From: Streptomyces sp. SS1-1
Lineage (GTDB): Bacteria > Actinomycetota > Actinomycetes > Streptomycetales > Streptomycetaceae
Direction of reading: 5' to 3'
DNA: 64,000 nucleotides
Assembly: GCF_008973465.1 (NCBI RefSeq)
Contig: NZ_WBXN01000004.1
Coordinates: 5,248,501-5,312,500 of the forward strand
Shown here one piece after another: positions 63,802 through 64,000 of this stretch; position 1 is the stretch's first letter, and every line of letters starts with the position of its first letter. The position numbers and the translations under genes are program-made. The notes below the pieces were generated by a model. The model saw only the letters and a list, made by a program, of their open reading frames with translations. It was not told where the DNA came from and did no database searches.

Positions 63802-64000
63802 ATGAGTTTCTTCAACGGCACCGGGGGCCTCGATCTCTTCCTCGGGCGTGCCCGGATCATGAGTATCGGTCTGGTCCCGGTGTGCGTCGTACTCATGATC
63901 TTCTTCATCCGTGAAGAGGGGTGGCACTTCAGCCTGTTGCTCTGCTGCATCCTGCCGCCGATCGGCGCCTACCTGGCGTTCCGGGGCCACCGGGAGATCC
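63802..64000 (+). CDS. Membrane protein, 3' end outside the window
   Basis: The frame is open from ATG 63802 to the window end (66 codons). It starts MSFFNGTGGLDLFLGRARI, then two hydrophobic segments (SIGLVPVCVVLMIFFI and LLLCCILPPIGAYLAF). No family is recognised from this part. It lies 57 bases behind the fused substrate gene and is probably in its operon. Confidence 0.65.
   Translation, partial: MSFFNGTGGLDLFLGRARIMSIGLVPVCVVLMIFFIREEGWHFSLLLCCILPPIGAYLAFRGHREI

Overview
The window is high-GC actinobacterial chromosome, almost certainly from a Streptomyces. The signs are strong G/C at third codon positions, many GTG starts, 1-4 base ATGA/GTGA overlaps between operon partners, long GC hairpins without U-tracts as terminators, a WhiB-family protein, a DasR-type operator in front of a chitinase, and the gene orders dxr-rseP-ispG-proS and rimP-nusA-ylxR-infB-ylxP-rbfA-truB-ribF. 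No rRNA, tRNA, CRISPR array or intact transposon was found.

Layout. (1) 1-13.2 kb is a polyamine/GABA use locus: the end of a PotB-like and a complete PotC-like permease, a PuuB-like FAD oxidoreductase, GabT, a PucR-type regulator and an aldehyde dehydrogenase. It is interrupted by a secreted GH18 chitinase, a PAP2 phosphatase and a membrane-anchored conjugation-type ATPase. (2) 13.2-22.9 kb holds an acyl-CoA dehydrogenase, the MEP-pathway genes dxr and ispG around a site-2 protease, two acetyltransferases and proS. (3) 23-27.3 kb looks like an accessory insertion: an HTH regulator with ATCTAC-box operators, an ECF sigma factor translationally overlapped with an unknown protein and a WhiB-like protein, then a 640-base array of degenerate repeats each carrying an ATG. 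(4) 27.4-41.5 kb starts with an apparently dead phosphotransferase, a ferritin-like protein and a Tat lipoprotein. The translation/transcription operon rimP to truB follows, then a very large NTPase with a broken protease domain, then ribF. (5) 41.6-64 kb is most of a type VII (ESX-like) secretion locus.

The secretion locus contains an EspI-like MinD ATPase with a 32-residue repeat, an unknown Rossmann-like protein, EccE, EccB, two adjacent WXG100 proteins (the EsxA/EsxB position), three mycosins (one standard-composition, two lower-GC tandem paralogues), a long Gly-rich WXG substrate and a series of small helical proteins with YxxxD/E tails. It also has an orphan toxin-type N-terminal module without effector domain, and two copies of a substrate/partner module. 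In one copy the substrate is split into two genes and in the other it is a single fused gene. The motor EccC and channel EccD are not in the window and are expected beyond position 64000.

How the genes fit together: region 1 imports polyamines and oxidises them through aminobutyraldehyde/GABA toward succinate under a PucR-type sensor. Region 4 is the conserved ribosome-assembly and initiation operon. Region 5 builds a secretion machine and supplies its likely substrates and accessory proteins. All assignments come from reading motifs and gene order. No database search was run.
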